DNA of 64,000 nt from UBA7359 sp038142205. Lineage in GTDB: Bacteria > Pseudomonadota > Gammaproteobacteria > Eutrophobiales > Eutrophobiaceae. The DNA lies in contig JAYQJO010000001.1 of the NCBI GenBank assembly GCA_038142205.1, positions 1,860,001 through 1,924,000 on the forward strand. The letters run 5' to 3'. Below, piece by piece: positions 26,714-35,078 of this stretch. The notes below the pieces were generated by a model. That model ran no database searches. It worked only from the letters and a program-made list of their open reading frames with translations, and was not told where the DNA came from. Position numbers and translations under genes: made by a program. Position 1 is the first letter of the stretch; each line of letters opens with the position of its first letter.

Positions 26714-26735
26714 ATGTTGCTTCATGTAGCAACAT
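26714..26735 (+). promoter_or_regulatory. Hairpin just upstream of the DM13 gene
   Basis: ATGTTGCT (26714-26721) and AGCAACAT (26728-26735) form a perfect 8-bp inverted repeat with a 6-base loop, ending 21 bp before the DM13 start codon. A TTGACA at 26623-26628 lies upstream but has no well-spaced -10 partner (19 bp to TGGTAT). The palindrome could be an operator or a 5' leader hairpin. Confidence 0.4.
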
Positions 26736-26756
26736 AAAAAGATTAACAGAAACATC

Positions 26757-27233
26757 ATGAAAACTTTTCTATACATTGCAATAAGTTTAGTCGCTGGCAG
26801 CATAGTCGGTTTTGGGGCGGGCATTGTTGCTTTTCCTTATTTGTTTCCCCCTCCCGCTGTACATGAACAAGTTACAGACAAAGAATCTAAAAAGGTTGTT
26901 GCTACAGGAAAATTTATTCATGCTAACCCGTCAGATCCGATACATTTCGGCGAGGGCAGTTTAACCATCTATAAAGATTTATTGCATCTGCAAGCTGATT
27001 TTAAGGTAGGACCTGGGCCCAAATATCATGTCTATCTCGTTCCTGAAACAAATGTTTCTCCAGATACCGATATTCAAAATACAATGTATGTTGACTTGGG
27101 TCGCCTAAAAGCATTCGAAGGAAGTCAAAACTATCCTATACCAAACAGTATCAACTTAAATGATTATCAATCGGTTGTTATATGGTGTGAACAGTTTAAT
27201 GTACTTATTTCGCCTGCGAATATCAGCTTTTAG
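26757..27233 (+). CDS. DM13-domain membrane-anchored protein
   Basis: A 158-residue protein with one N-terminal helix (about 4-30, Gly-rich, probably an uncleaved anchor) and a DM13 domain (about 47-158). The domain has the typical GKFIHA, GEGSLTIYKD, PGPKYHVYLVPE and VVIWCEQFNVLISPANI segments. The near-invariant cysteine is Cys144. DM13 domains have been proposed to carry out redox or electron-transfer reactions; that is family knowledge, not shown here. It stands alone between divergent EF-hand and PilZ genes. ATG start. Confidence 0.88.
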   Translation: MKTFLYIAISLVAGSIVGFGAGIVAFPYLFPPPAVHEQVTDKESKKVVATGKFIHANPSDPIHFGEGSLTIYKDLLHLQADFKVGPGPKYHVYLVPETNVSPDTDIQNTMYVDLGRLKAFEGSQNYPIPNSINLNDYQSVVIWCEQFNVLISPANISF

Positions 27234-27348
27234 TGAATAAGCAGCGTCTATTATGTCAGTAATCGAAGAGCATTGACCAAGATAAAACTAAAGTTATCCC
27301 TATCGTGAGCCGATAAGCTGAATACTGAATAACTAACAGGTATTTAGT

Positions 27349-27723
27349 ATGAGACATCAACGTAAAAAATCAGCTCAGGACGATGACCGTCGAAACAATG
27401 ATCGTGTTTCCGCGAAACTTGATATCATCGCTATTGTTGAGGAAAAAGAAGCCGCCATCATGATGCGTAATCTGTCCGGTAATGGTATACAAATAACCGA
27501 ACCTTCCGAGATTGAAATGTACCCTGAGCAGAAATGTCAAATTCTGATTAAAGAAGGAAGTACTTTTTTAAAACTTGATGCAAAAGTCGTCTGGAAAGAG
27601 TTTGGACTAATTGGCCTTTGCTTTAAAAAGCAAAACCATATCGTTCAAAAGAAAATCAATAAACTAACTCAACGATTATCAATGATTGCTCTGACAGACC
27701 AAGGTTTAACCGGCCTGGCCTAA
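27349..27723 (+). CDS. PilZ-domain protein
   Basis: A single-domain PilZ protein, 124 residues. The N-terminus has DDRRNNDRVSAKLD, in which an RR/NxxxR-type element gives the cyclic-di-GMP-binding arginines. MMRNLSGNGIQI matches the second motif (D/N-x-S-x-x-G). The rest forms the beta barrel (KVVWKEFGLIGLCF). It probably binds cyclic-di-GMP, with an unknown output. Its last 18 bp overlap the 3' end of the convergent haemoglobin gene. Confidence 0.87.
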   Translation: MRHQRKKSAQDDDRRNNDRVSAKLDIIAIVEEKEAAIMMRNLSGNGIQITEPSEIEMYPEQKCQILIKEGSTFLKLDAKVVWKEFGLIGLCFKKQNHIVQKKINKLTQRLSMIALTDQGLTGLA

Positions 27724-28119
27724 ATCTTTATTCATCATATGATTCGCTGTTTGAGTAAATGATGACATCAGTTGCTGCTTAAACATTGTATCAGCGTCCA
27801 TATCATCCAGTGCTTTTTGCATACACATCAACCACTGGTCGCGTTCTTCTGTTCCAATCGGAAAAGGCAAATGTCTAGCACGTAACCGAGGATGTCCAAA
27901 AGCGGCAATATAACGATCCGGCCCGCCCATCCAACCGCTGAGAAACATATAAAATTTTTCACGCGAACTTCTCATATCTTTCGGATGTAGATCACGAATC
28001 AATTTTGATTCAGGTAAAGTTTCCATATAATCATAAAACAAAGTGACCAATTTTTGCAGACCTTCATCACCACCGATACGCTCGTACGGTGTTGCTATTT
28101 TATACTCATTCTCACTCAT
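27706..28119 (-). CDS. Group II truncated haemoglobin
   Basis: A 137-residue truncated (2-on-2) haemoglobin of the TrHbO class. Visible are YERIGGDEGLQKLVTLFYDYM, the region around the heme-contacting Phe/Tyr in FYMFLSGWMGGPDRY, and the proximal His in FGHPRLRARHLPFPIG. Such proteins bind O2, NO or peroxide. Start chosen at ATG 28119 (MSENEYK). The frame runs on to TTG 28131, inside the end of the upstream L,D-transpeptidase gene. Confidence 0.93.
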   Translation of the reverse strand: MSENEYKIATPYERIGGDEGLQKLVTLFYDYMETLPESKLIRDLHPKDMRSSREKFYMFLSGWMGGPDRYIAAFGHPRLRARHLPFPIGTEERDQWLMCMQKALDDMDADTMFKQQLMSSFTQTANHMMNKDLGQAG

Positions 28120-28603
28120 CATTAATAACAACCTCTGTACCTTCTTCTATCAAATCAAACAATTCAATAATTTCATTATTACGCATACGCACGCAACCTC
28201 GTGATCCGGGTGTTCCCATATCAACATCATCAGGAGAACCATGTATATAAATATAACGATCGTGACTGTCGACACAAACACCATTTTTCAAACCTTTATT
28301 CTTTCCTTCTTCAGTCCCACTGAGCCAAAGTATACGTGTTAAAATCCAGTCTCGTTCTGGGTGCAATTCACGTAATGCTGGCTCATATACTTCACCTGTT
28401 GCAATCCTGCCAACAAAAACTGAATTTGTTTTAGCTCCATCACCAATTTTTTCAGAAATGACATGTAATCCTCGCGGCGTACACTCGCTATTAACTAATT
28501 CACCCGACCCATTTCTAGCTGTCGAAATGGAATAATGTTTAAGCTGTTTCTCCGCGTCAAACAGCGTTAATGTTTGTTCTTTAATTGATACTTCAATATA
28601 CAT
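28112..28603 (-). CDS. L,D-transpeptidase, YkuD domain
   Basis: A 163-residue YkuD-domain enzyme that would form or exchange 3-3 peptidoglycan cross-links or lipoprotein attachments. The catalytic His121 (YIHGSPD) and Cys137 (GSRGCVRM) are present in the family motif. The unusual point is that the protein starts directly with the beta sandwich (MYIEVSIKEQTLTLFD) and has no visible signal peptide. It is 12 bp after the binding-protein gene and overlaps the haemoglobin gene. ATG start. Confidence 0.92.
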   Translation of the reverse strand: MYIEVSIKEQTLTLFDAEKQLKHYSISTARNGSGELVNSECTPRGLHVISEKIGDGAKTNSVFVGRIATGEVYEPALRELHPERDWILTRILWLSGTEEGKNKGLKNGVCVDSHDRYIYIHGSPDDVDMGTPGSRGCVRMRNNEIIELFDLIEEGTEVVINDE

Positions 28604-28615
28604 AAATATTAAATA

Positions 28616-30097
28616 CTACTGTCTTATTGTATTTATTAACGAGTCAAAATTACCATCCGTGTTTAACTGATAACCTTTAATATTACCTTGTAGAGCGGCA
28701 ACATTATCCTCATACCATAATGGTATTGCAGGTAAAGTTTCAAATAAAATTTGTTGCAGTTCTCGATAATACTCTGCTTGTTTTGCTAACAACGGTGCCT
28801 GTTCTGCTTTTTCTATTAATGCATCAACCTGTTTATTATAAAAACGTCCACGATTTGCACCATCCGGCGGAATTGAATCACTATGAAAAACATATCTAAA
28901 AACATCTGGCATCTTTAAACCAACCCATGACAAACTGTACATCTGGAAATGCCCTGTTTTTATATCGCCATAAAACGTACCCCAATCATAGCTGCGAATA
29001 TCAATTTTAATACCCACTTCTTTTAATTGGCTTTGAATAATAGTTGCCAGTCTCAAACGAAACGGATCGTTTGAAGTTTTATAACTTATTTCCAGAGGAG
29101 TTTGCTTATTATATCCAGCCTGGCTAAGTAACGCTTTCGCTTTTCCCGGATTATATTCATAACCCGATAAAGCACTATTACCCGCCCAGTGACTTGCCGG
29201 AAAGATAGCTCCGGCTTTGCGCGCAGAGTTTCTCATAACATATTGAATAATTGCATCGCGATCTATGGCATAAGCTATAGACTGCCGAACCAGATTATTC
29301 CCGGTAATAGAGTCCTCAAGGTTAAAACCAAGATAAGTATAGGTATCACCCTGCTTTTGTTTCACCTGAACAGATTCTCGTTCTGATAACCATGTAATTA
29401 TTTCAGGTGATAAGTTTCCCTGAATAATATCAATTTCATCTCGTAATAATTTCAATACCCTGACCGTTGGATCTTTTAGAGTTATAAACTCGATTAATTG
29501 TTTATCTTTAAGCCGAATTAACTTTAATTGAGCATCATCTCTCCATTCATGTAGTTTCATTTCGCCATTTCCGATAGGGTAACGATTAAAACCGTGTTGT
29601 TGTGAAATTAATTTCTCTGGAAGAATACCGATGACAAGGCGCCCCGGGAAAATCGGATCGGGTCGCGTCAAATGAAAGTCAATCGTATCGTCATCGATAA
29701 CAGTAATTGATTCGATCATCTCAATTGATGCTCTGTGAGGTGAAACGTTTTTAGGATTAAGTACCGATTCATACGTCGCTTTTACATCATGCGAAGTGAG
29801 TGGCTCACCATCATGAAAGTCGCGTCGATCAGTATTTAATGTAAATCGATAATGGTCCAAAGCTAGTTGTTCCCAGCTCGCCAAGTCAGGTTTCACCTGA
29901 AACTGTTCATCAAAGTCTATCAGGCTGCGGTAAATCAACCGGGTAATACGATAAGAGATAGCATCCGTGGCAAAACGCGGATCTAGTGTGACAGGCGCAG
30001 CGTTTAAACTAAATGCAATACTATTTCGATTAGAATCGGCACAAGCAGATAATAATATTACAAAGCTAAGTAATAATATTAATTTAACTTTGTTCAC
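28616..30097 (-). CDS. Peptide-type ABC transporter substrate-binding lipoprotein
   Basis: Family-5 solute-binding protein of 493 residues. A lipoprotein signal ends in LLSACADS, with Cys19 the likely lipidated residue. The body has the OppA/DppA pattern: LNAAPVTLDPRFATDAIS, YRFTLNTDRRDFHDGEPLTSHDVKATYE and RQSIAYAIDRDAII. It starts with a GTG overlapping the rlmD stop. The cognate permeases are probably the pair at 20992-22721, on the same strand but about 6 kb away; the ATPases are not in the window. Confidence 0.92.
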   Translation of the reverse strand: MNKVKLILLLSFVILLSACADSNRNSIAFSLNAAPVTLDPRFATDAISYRITRLIYRSLIDFDEQFQVKPDLASWEQLALDHYRFTLNTDRRDFHDGEPLTSHDVKATYESVLNPKNVSPHRASIEMIESITVIDDDTIDFHLTRPDPIFPGRLVIGILPEKLISQQHGFNRYPIGNGEMKLHEWRDDAQLKLIRLKDKQLIEFITLKDPTVRVLKLLRDEIDIIQGNLSPEIITWLSERESVQVKQKQGDTYTYLGFNLEDSITGNNLVRQSIAYAIDRDAIIQYVMRNSARKAGAIFPASHWAGNSALSGYEYNPGKAKALLSQAGYNKQTPLEISYKTSNDPFRLRLATIIQSQLKEVGIKIDIRSYDWGTFYGDIKTGHFQMYSLSWVGLKMPDVFRYVFHSDSIPPDGANRGRFYNKQVDALIEKAEQAPLLAKQAEYYRELQQILFETLPAIPLWYEDNVAALQGNIKGYQLNTDGNFDSLINTIRQ

Positions 30098-31425
30098 TAT
30101 CTAGTAAACACAGCAATGGATTCAACGTGAGCTGTATGCGGAAACATATCCATCACGCCAGCTTGTTTCAATTTGAATTTTTTTTCGTTAACCAGTATTC
30201 CTGCATCACGAGCCAAAGTAGCAGGATTACAGGAAACATAGACAATGCGCTCAACATTCTTAGTATTCAATGCAGAAATAATTTCTTTTGCACCTGTGCG
30301 TGCAGGATCGAGTAATATCTTGTTATATGACTTTTTCATAAAATCATAATCCTGATCGAAGTCAGCCAAATCTGCAGCATAGAATTCAACATTATCAACA
30401 CCGTTCATTTCTGCGTTGTGTTTTGCTCGTTGAACAAGCCCTTCATCACCTTCTACACCGACTACGCATTTCGCTTTGCGTGATAGCGGCAAGGTAAAGT
30501 TACCAACACCACAAAACAAATCCAATACATCATCATTTTCATTTACTTCTAACAGTTCCAGTGCTCGATTAATCATTTGCTGATTAATTTCCACATTAAT
30601 CTGTGTAAAATCGATAGGCTGAAAATAGATACTCAGATCATATTCTTTCAACCTGTAGAACAGCTCCTGATCATCACCTTTATCAAGACGATGTACTGTT
30701 TCATAACCACCGGGTTGCAGATAAAACTTAAAGTTATGCTGCTGTTCAAATTCTTTTAATTGATTCAGATCGTCTTCTGTAAACTCTGTAAGATGGCGCA
30801 TGACTAATGCAATACCGTTATCACTGACCGCCACTTCAATTTGTGGAATTTGATCTCTAATCGACAGGTTTTCAATTAACGCTTGTAAATCTGATATTTT
30901 GTGACCGACATCTGGATGCAATACTTCACAATGTTTTATGTCAGCAATGAATGGACTACGTTTTTCACGGAAACCAACTAATACACGTTCTTTTTTAAGA
31001 ACATACTTCACACCCAATCGTGCTTTGTGTCGATAACCAAAAACAGGTCCTGTTAATGGCGGCAAGATTTCTTTTGTTTCGACGTGACCCAAATGCGTGA
31101 ACTGCTCCAACAATACACTTTGTTTATGTTCGATCTGTGCTTCCGCACTCATGTGCTGCAAACTACAACCGCCACAATAACCAAAATATTCACAACCGGG
31201 CTCAATACGCTGTTCATTCGCCTTTAGTACGTTTTCAGTCACACCTTCAGAAAACTTTGCACGGGTTGACACATACTTAAACTCAACTTCTTCATCAGGA
31301 AGCGCATTGTCGATAAAGACAACTTTTTCATTAACGTGTGAAACACCACGTCCTTCGTGTGATAAAGATTCGATATCAGCTTTGAAAAGTCCTTCCGGAA
31401 TTTTATTACGACGGCGTCTGCCCAT
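30097..31425 (-). CDS. rlmD: 23S rRNA (uracil-5-)-methyltransferase RlmD
   Basis: SAM-dependent m5U methyltransferase acting on U1939 of 23S rRNA in E. coli. The 442-residue product has an N-terminal TRAM domain (about 10-68) and a [4Fe-4S] cluster site with CEYFGYCGGC. The Rossmann domain has DLFCGVGNFTLPLS, and the catalytic cysteine is in YVSCNPATLARD. RlmD fits better than TrmA because of the TRAM and Fe-S regions and the length. ATG start. Confidence 0.95.
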   Translation of the reverse strand: MGRRRRNKIPEGLFKADIESLSHEGRGVSHVNEKVVFIDNALPDEEVEFKYVSTRAKFSEGVTENVLKANEQRIEPGCEYFGYCGGCSLQHMSAEAQIEHKQSVLLEQFTHLGHVETKEILPPLTGPVFGYRHKARLGVKYVLKKERVLVGFREKRSPFIADIKHCEVLHPDVGHKISDLQALIENLSIRDQIPQIEVAVSDNGIALVMRHLTEFTEDDLNQLKEFEQQHNFKFYLQPGGYETVHRLDKGDDQELFYRLKEYDLSIYFQPIDFTQINVEINQQMINRALELLEVNENDDVLDLFCGVGNFTLPLSRKAKCVVGVEGDEGLVQRAKHNAEMNGVDNVEFYAADLADFDQDYDFMKKSYNKILLDPARTGAKEIISALNTKNVERIVYVSCNPATLARDAGILVNEKKFKLKQAGVMDMFPHTAHVESIAVFTR

Positions 31426-31442
31426 AGATTTAACCCCAGCTA

Positions 31443-32222
31443 TTAACCAGCTTGCCAGACTTCAAGAAATTCTTTCAAATGCGGTTTACTATCATCGTTC
31501 AATAATTCTTGAACTTGATTGCATTCATTCTGATACTGATTATCCGTAAAACGTCCACGAATTAATTCGTAACGTAGATAGACAAGATAGGTATTTAATA
31601 CATCTGTTTCACAATAATTACGAATCGACTCAATATCGCCACCATGATAACAATCCCAAACCTTATCACCACTCATACCCATTTTCCCGGGGAAACCGAG
31701 TAATGTTGCGATTTGATCCAGTGGTGCTTTTGTTCCCGGCATATAACCTGCAATCACATCCATTAAGTCAGTGTGTCGACTGTGATAACGCGATAGATAA
31801 TTATTCCATTTAAAACTTTGATCATCTTCACCGTTTTCCCAGTAACGCTGTGCGACAACACTGTGTAACAAAGAACGATAATGTAAAACTGGCAAATCAA
31901 AACCACTGCCATTCCATGAGACTAGTGTCGGTGTATAACGCTCTATCCCCTCAAAAAAACGCGTAATGATTTCTTTTTCATTAGCATCAACATCACCTAA
32001 AGACCAGACACTGAGTTTACCGTTAGATTTCAAGACAACAGAAATGGCCACGATTTGATGTAAATGATGACGTAAGAAATCTGATTTTCCATCGGTTTCT
32101 TGTCTACGATGACTAAACATCAACTCTGCAGCCGCATCTGCTTCCAAACCTTCCAAGTTATAAAGTTTTTTACCTGACTCAATGTCAGGAACTGTTTCAA
32201 TGTCAAATACAAGAATATTCAT
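31443..32222 (-). CDS. Predicted 3'-5' exonuclease (PolB-like, DEDD family)
   Basis: A 259-residue protein whose N-terminus (NILVFDIETVPD, residues 2-13) carries the DxE pair of exonuclease motif I. TLVSWNGSGFDLPVL (about 93-107) matches motif II, and the CETDVLNTYLVYLRY segment motif III. It belongs to the predicted PolB-like exonuclease family; the role in vivo is unknown to me. It lies 17 bp upstream of rlmD on the same strand. ATG start. Confidence 0.88.
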   Translation of the reverse strand: MNILVFDIETVPDIESGKKLYNLEGLEADAAAELMFSHRRQETDGKSDFLRHHLHQIVAISVVLKSNGKLSVWSLGDVDANEKEIITRFFEGIERYTPTLVSWNGSGFDLPVLHYRSLLHSVVAQRYWENGEDDQSFKWNNYLSRYHSRHTDLMDVIAGYMPGTKAPLDQIATLLGFPGKMGMSGDKVWDCYHGGDIESIRNYCETDVLNTYLVYLRYELIRGRFTDNQYQNECNQVQELLNDDSKPHLKEFLEVWQAG

Positions 32223-32295
32223 GATTTTTACGTTTTGTTATAAAGCAAAAGAGTATATATTAATTATATTAAAAAGCTGCATGAGGTAGAAACCA

Positions 32296-32715
32296 ATGAC
32301 GTCTTACCGTGGAAGTTGTGATTGTGGAGAAATTGAATACGAATTTCAGGATGAGCCAATGAACGCCGTATTCTGCTACTGTAAAACCTGCCAGTTACAT
32401 ACTAATTCAGATAAATGGCGAGGCGTATGGGTTGCATTTAGTAATTTTAACTATATTAAAGGAACGCCTTCCAGCTTTACTGCTCTTGGTGATTCAGGTA
32501 GTGAAACTCATCGAGAATTTTGTCCTAACTGTGCTACCGTTATCGGACTTAAGTGTGATGGTTTTGATTTGTACTCATTAGCAGCAAGCACCATTGAAGG
32601 TGGTGATAAAATTCTGCCTAAGATGCTTATATACACATCAGCTGCGCCTAGCTGGACAATTTTCCCTGAAGGAATTCCTAAGTACGATATCTTACCACCG
32701 AGTAATGATGGCTAA
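32296..32715 (+). CDS. GFA family zinc protein (Mss4-like fold)
   Basis: A 139-residue protein of the glutathione-dependent formaldehyde-activating-like family. Zinc ligands are visible: Cys8 and Cys10 (GSCDCG), Cys27, Cys29 and Cys32 (FCYCKTC), Cys76 and Cys79 (FCPNC). Despite the family name, most members have no demonstrated link to formaldehyde, so the function is open. A single-gene unit on the plus strand with a weak purine-rich ribosome site. Confidence 0.9.
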   Translation: MTSYRGSCDCGEIEYEFQDEPMNAVFCYCKTCQLHTNSDKWRGVWVAFSNFNYIKGTPSSFTALGDSGSETHREFCPNCATVIGLKCDGFDLYSLAASTIEGGDKILPKMLIYTSAAPSWTIFPEGIPKYDILPPSNDG

Positions 32716-32778
32716 GCATTATGTCGGCATTCGATCAAAATACAGACTTTTACCAAACTGATACTTGGAGCATTTGTT

Positions 32779-32849
32779 TTGTGTCAAAGCCTATTTCAAT
32801 CGAGTTTCAATTAGTTTTCATACAATTTTAATCTGACACAATTTTTTTT
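32779..32849. terminator. Long-loop hairpin with T run after the GFA gene
   Basis: TTGTGTCA (32779-32786) pairs with TGACACAA (32834-32841), immediately followed by eight T residues (32842-32849). The 47-base loop is unusually long for an intrinsic terminator, so this is tentative. It lies between convergent GFA and SDR genes. Confidence 0.35.
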
Positions 32850-32879
32850 GATCAATGCAATAATCACTACCCAAATTAT

Positions 32880-33602
32880 TTACCAGTTTTCAATAGAAGT
32901 TCGAAGATCAACCTCAAACGACCATGCAGTTTTTGATTGTTTATAAAGGTATTCGTATGCATCAACAATTCCTTCCAGATTCATCATACCTTCGTCTCCC
33001 TGTTCTTTTGCATAATCAGGGAATAATGTTTTTATTTTTTCACCATTAATTGGTCCATCAATAATAATATGTCCTATATGAATACCTTGTGGCCCGTATT
33101 CTTTTGCAATAGCTTGTGCAAATGCTCTTAAAGCTGCTTTAGAGGAATTAAATGCAGAATAACCAGCGCGTCCACGAAGAGAAGCACTTGCACCTGTATA
33201 AATTAATGTACCTTTTGCATTGGGTTGCATTCTACGAATAGCTTCTCTACCAAATAAAAATCCCCCAAAGCAACAAACTTTCCATGCATCAGTAAAGTAG
33301 TCCGTCTCCATATCAATTAATTGTCCTCGGAAATTATTACCCGCGTTATAAATAGCAATATCTAATTTTCCTGAGTGGCAGGCTGTTTCAAATAATTCAT
33401 GGACTTGATCTTCAACTGTACAGTCTGTAACAAATGCCGTTGCTTCTCCGCCAGAGTCTTTTATTTTTGAAACAACTTTATCTAATTTAGATTGTGTTCG
33501 CCCTGCTACATAGACATGCTTACCAAGAGATGCAAAACGCTTACAAAGAGTTGCTCCAAGGCCTTCTTCAGCCCCTACACCTATAATTATTGCTTTATCC
33601 AT
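32880..33602 (-). CDS. SDR family oxidoreductase lacking the canonical Tyr
   Basis: A short-chain dehydrogenase/reductase of 240 residues with a Rossmann start (IIGVGAEEGLGATLC), an AGRTQSKL nucleotide-specificity segment suggesting NADP, and YNAGNN. In the active site the usual YxxxK reads FNSSK, so Phe replaces the catalytic Tyr. The serine (TGASAS) and lysine are kept. Relatives with this change may be poor or atypical oxidoreductases. Substrate unknown. It is a single gene, 90 bp downstream of cysM on the same strand. Confidence 0.88.
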   Translation of the reverse strand: MDKAIIIGVGAEEGLGATLCKRFASLGKHVYVAGRTQSKLDKVVSKIKDSGGEATAFVTDCTVEDQVHELFETACHSGKLDIAIYNAGNNFRGQLIDMETDYFTDAWKVCCFGGFLFGREAIRRMQPNAKGTLIYTGASASLRGRAGYSAFNSSKAALRAFAQAIAKEYGPQGIHIGHIIIDGPINGEKIKTLFPDYAKEQGDEGMMNLEGIVDAYEYLYKQSKTAWSFEVDLRTSIENW

Positions 33603-33692
33603 AGTCGTAAACTTTCTACCTAGAAATCTAAATTAAATATAATAAAACTTAAGAATTCTCTATTCAATTTCCGGTTTGGGTTAGTAGAATAC

Positions 33693-34598
33693 TTAATTTG
33701 GAAAAACATTCGTAGAAAGATATCTATCACCTCGATCACAAATGATTGAAACTATCACTGCATTTTCGACTTCTTTTGAAAGTTGTAATGCCGCTGCCAT
33801 TGCACCTCCCGAAGAGATGCCAGCAAAGATTCCTTCTTTTGCACCGAGTGCTAGCGTTGTTTCTTCTGCAAGATCTTGTGTCATATCCATAATGCGATCG
33901 ACACGTGGTTTCTCGTATATCTTTGGCATGTATTCTTCTGGCCAGCGTCGTATGCCGGGAATTTTTGCGCCATCAATCGGTTGTACACCGACAATTTGTA
34001 TATCGGGATTTTTTTCTTTTAGAAAACGCGATGTTCCCATGATGGTTCCGGTTGTTCCCATCGCGCTGACAAAGTGTGTTACCTTGCCATTGGTATCGCG
34101 CCATATTTCAGGCCCGGTTCCTTCATAATGCGCACGAGGATTATCCGGGTTGGCAAACTGATCAAGTATTCTTCCTTTTCCTTGTTTTTCCATTTCGCGC
34201 GAGACATCTATGGCTTCTTCCATACTGCCGTCTGCAGACGTTAACACTATCTCGGCACCGAACGCTTTCATAACAGCACGTCGTTCAACACTCATGCTTT
34301 CCGGCATGATTAAGATCATTTTATATCCGCGTATTGCCGCCGCCATTGCCAACGCTATTCCGGTATTACCGCTGGTTGCTTCGATTAATGTATCACCCGG
34401 TTTAATTTCATCACGTGCTTCCGCATGTTTGATCATGCTTATAGCAGGACGATCTTTTACTGAACCGGCTGGATTATTTCCTTCAAGTTTAGCCAAAATG
34501 ACATTACTGGTATCGCCCGGTAAGCGTTGTAGTCTTACTAACGGTGTATTTCCAACAAAAGATTCAAGTGTTGGGAAGTCTGGTAAATTGTTACTCAT
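33693..34598 (-). CDS. cysM: Cysteine synthase B
   Basis: PLP enzyme that makes cysteine from O-acetylserine and sulfide or thiosulfate. With the ATG at 34598 (AAGAAGAA upstream, overlapping the end of rimI) it has 301 residues. The longer frame to 34751 runs inside rimI and is not needed. The PLP lysine is Lys48 (GNNPAGSVKDRPA), and the phosphate-binding loop is EATSGNTGIALA. CysM rather than CysK is favoured by length and the N-terminal LESFVGNTPLVRLQ form. Confidence 0.94.
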   Translation of the reverse strand: MSNNLPDFPTLESFVGNTPLVRLQRLPGDTSNVILAKLEGNNPAGSVKDRPAISMIKHAEARDEIKPGDTLIEATSGNTGIALAMAAAIRGYKMILIMPESMSVERRAVMKAFGAEIVLTSADGSMEEAIDVSREMEKQGKGRILDQFANPDNPRAHYEGTGPEIWRDTNGKVTHFVSAMGTTGTIMGTSRFLKEKNPDIQIVGVQPIDGAKIPGIRRWPEEYMPKIYEKPRVDRIMDMTQDLAEETTLALGAKEGIFAGISSGGAMAAALQLSKEVENAVIVSIICDRGDRYLSTNVFPN

Positions 34599-35076
34599 TA
34601 AGTTCTTCTTCTCTTGGTATTGATCTGGCAAAGACCAATGCATCCTCACGTCCCATCTTTGCCGGATAATAGTTTCGTCGCGTTCCGATTTCATTAAAAC
34701 CCAGATCAAGATAAAGTTTAATTGCTGCAAAATTTGAAGGCCGCACTTCAAGAAACGTCATGTTCACATCGCGCTCCAATGCGAGGTTTAATAAATATTC
34801 CAGTAATCGCCGACCAAAACCCATTTTTTGATAATCCTTATGAACACATATATTTAAGACATGTGATTCACCAGCAGCTATCGTCATAACACCATGTGCG
34901 ACAACCATTCCTTCATGTTCCAATACCCGACAAAAATAACCAACATGCATACAGTTTTTAAAGGTGGGCTCTTTCCAAGGGAAATCATATGCACTTTCTT
35001 CAGCCGCCAGAACCCTTGCCAGATCATCTTCTCGCATTGGTCTGATTTGTATATCTTCTTTTAATACAGCACTCAT
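34591..35076 (-). CDS. rimI: Ribosomal protein S18-alanine N-acetyltransferase
   Basis: GNAT acetyltransferase of 161 residues that modifies the N-terminal Ala of S18. The acetyl-CoA loop is YQKMGFGRRLLEYLL (about 88-102), and VRPSNFAAIKLYLDLGF is the RimI-type motif. It lies 2 bp after the uracil-DNA glycosylase gene and overlaps cysM by 8 bp; its neighbourhood with the glycosylase gene is common. ATG start. Confidence 0.93.
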   Translation of the reverse strand: MSAVLKEDIQIRPMREDDLARVLAAEESAYDFPWKEPTFKNCMHVGYFCRVLEHEGMVVAHGVMTIAAGESHVLNICVHKDYQKMGFGRRLLEYLLNLALERDVNMTFLEVRPSNFAAIKLYLDLGFNEIGTRRNYYPAKMGREDALVFARSIPREEELNE

Positions 35077-35078
35077 GT

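Noticed and set aside
34599..34751. N-terminal extension of cysM
   Set aside because: Lies wholly inside rimI in another frame; ATG 34598 with a purine-rich site fits homologues.
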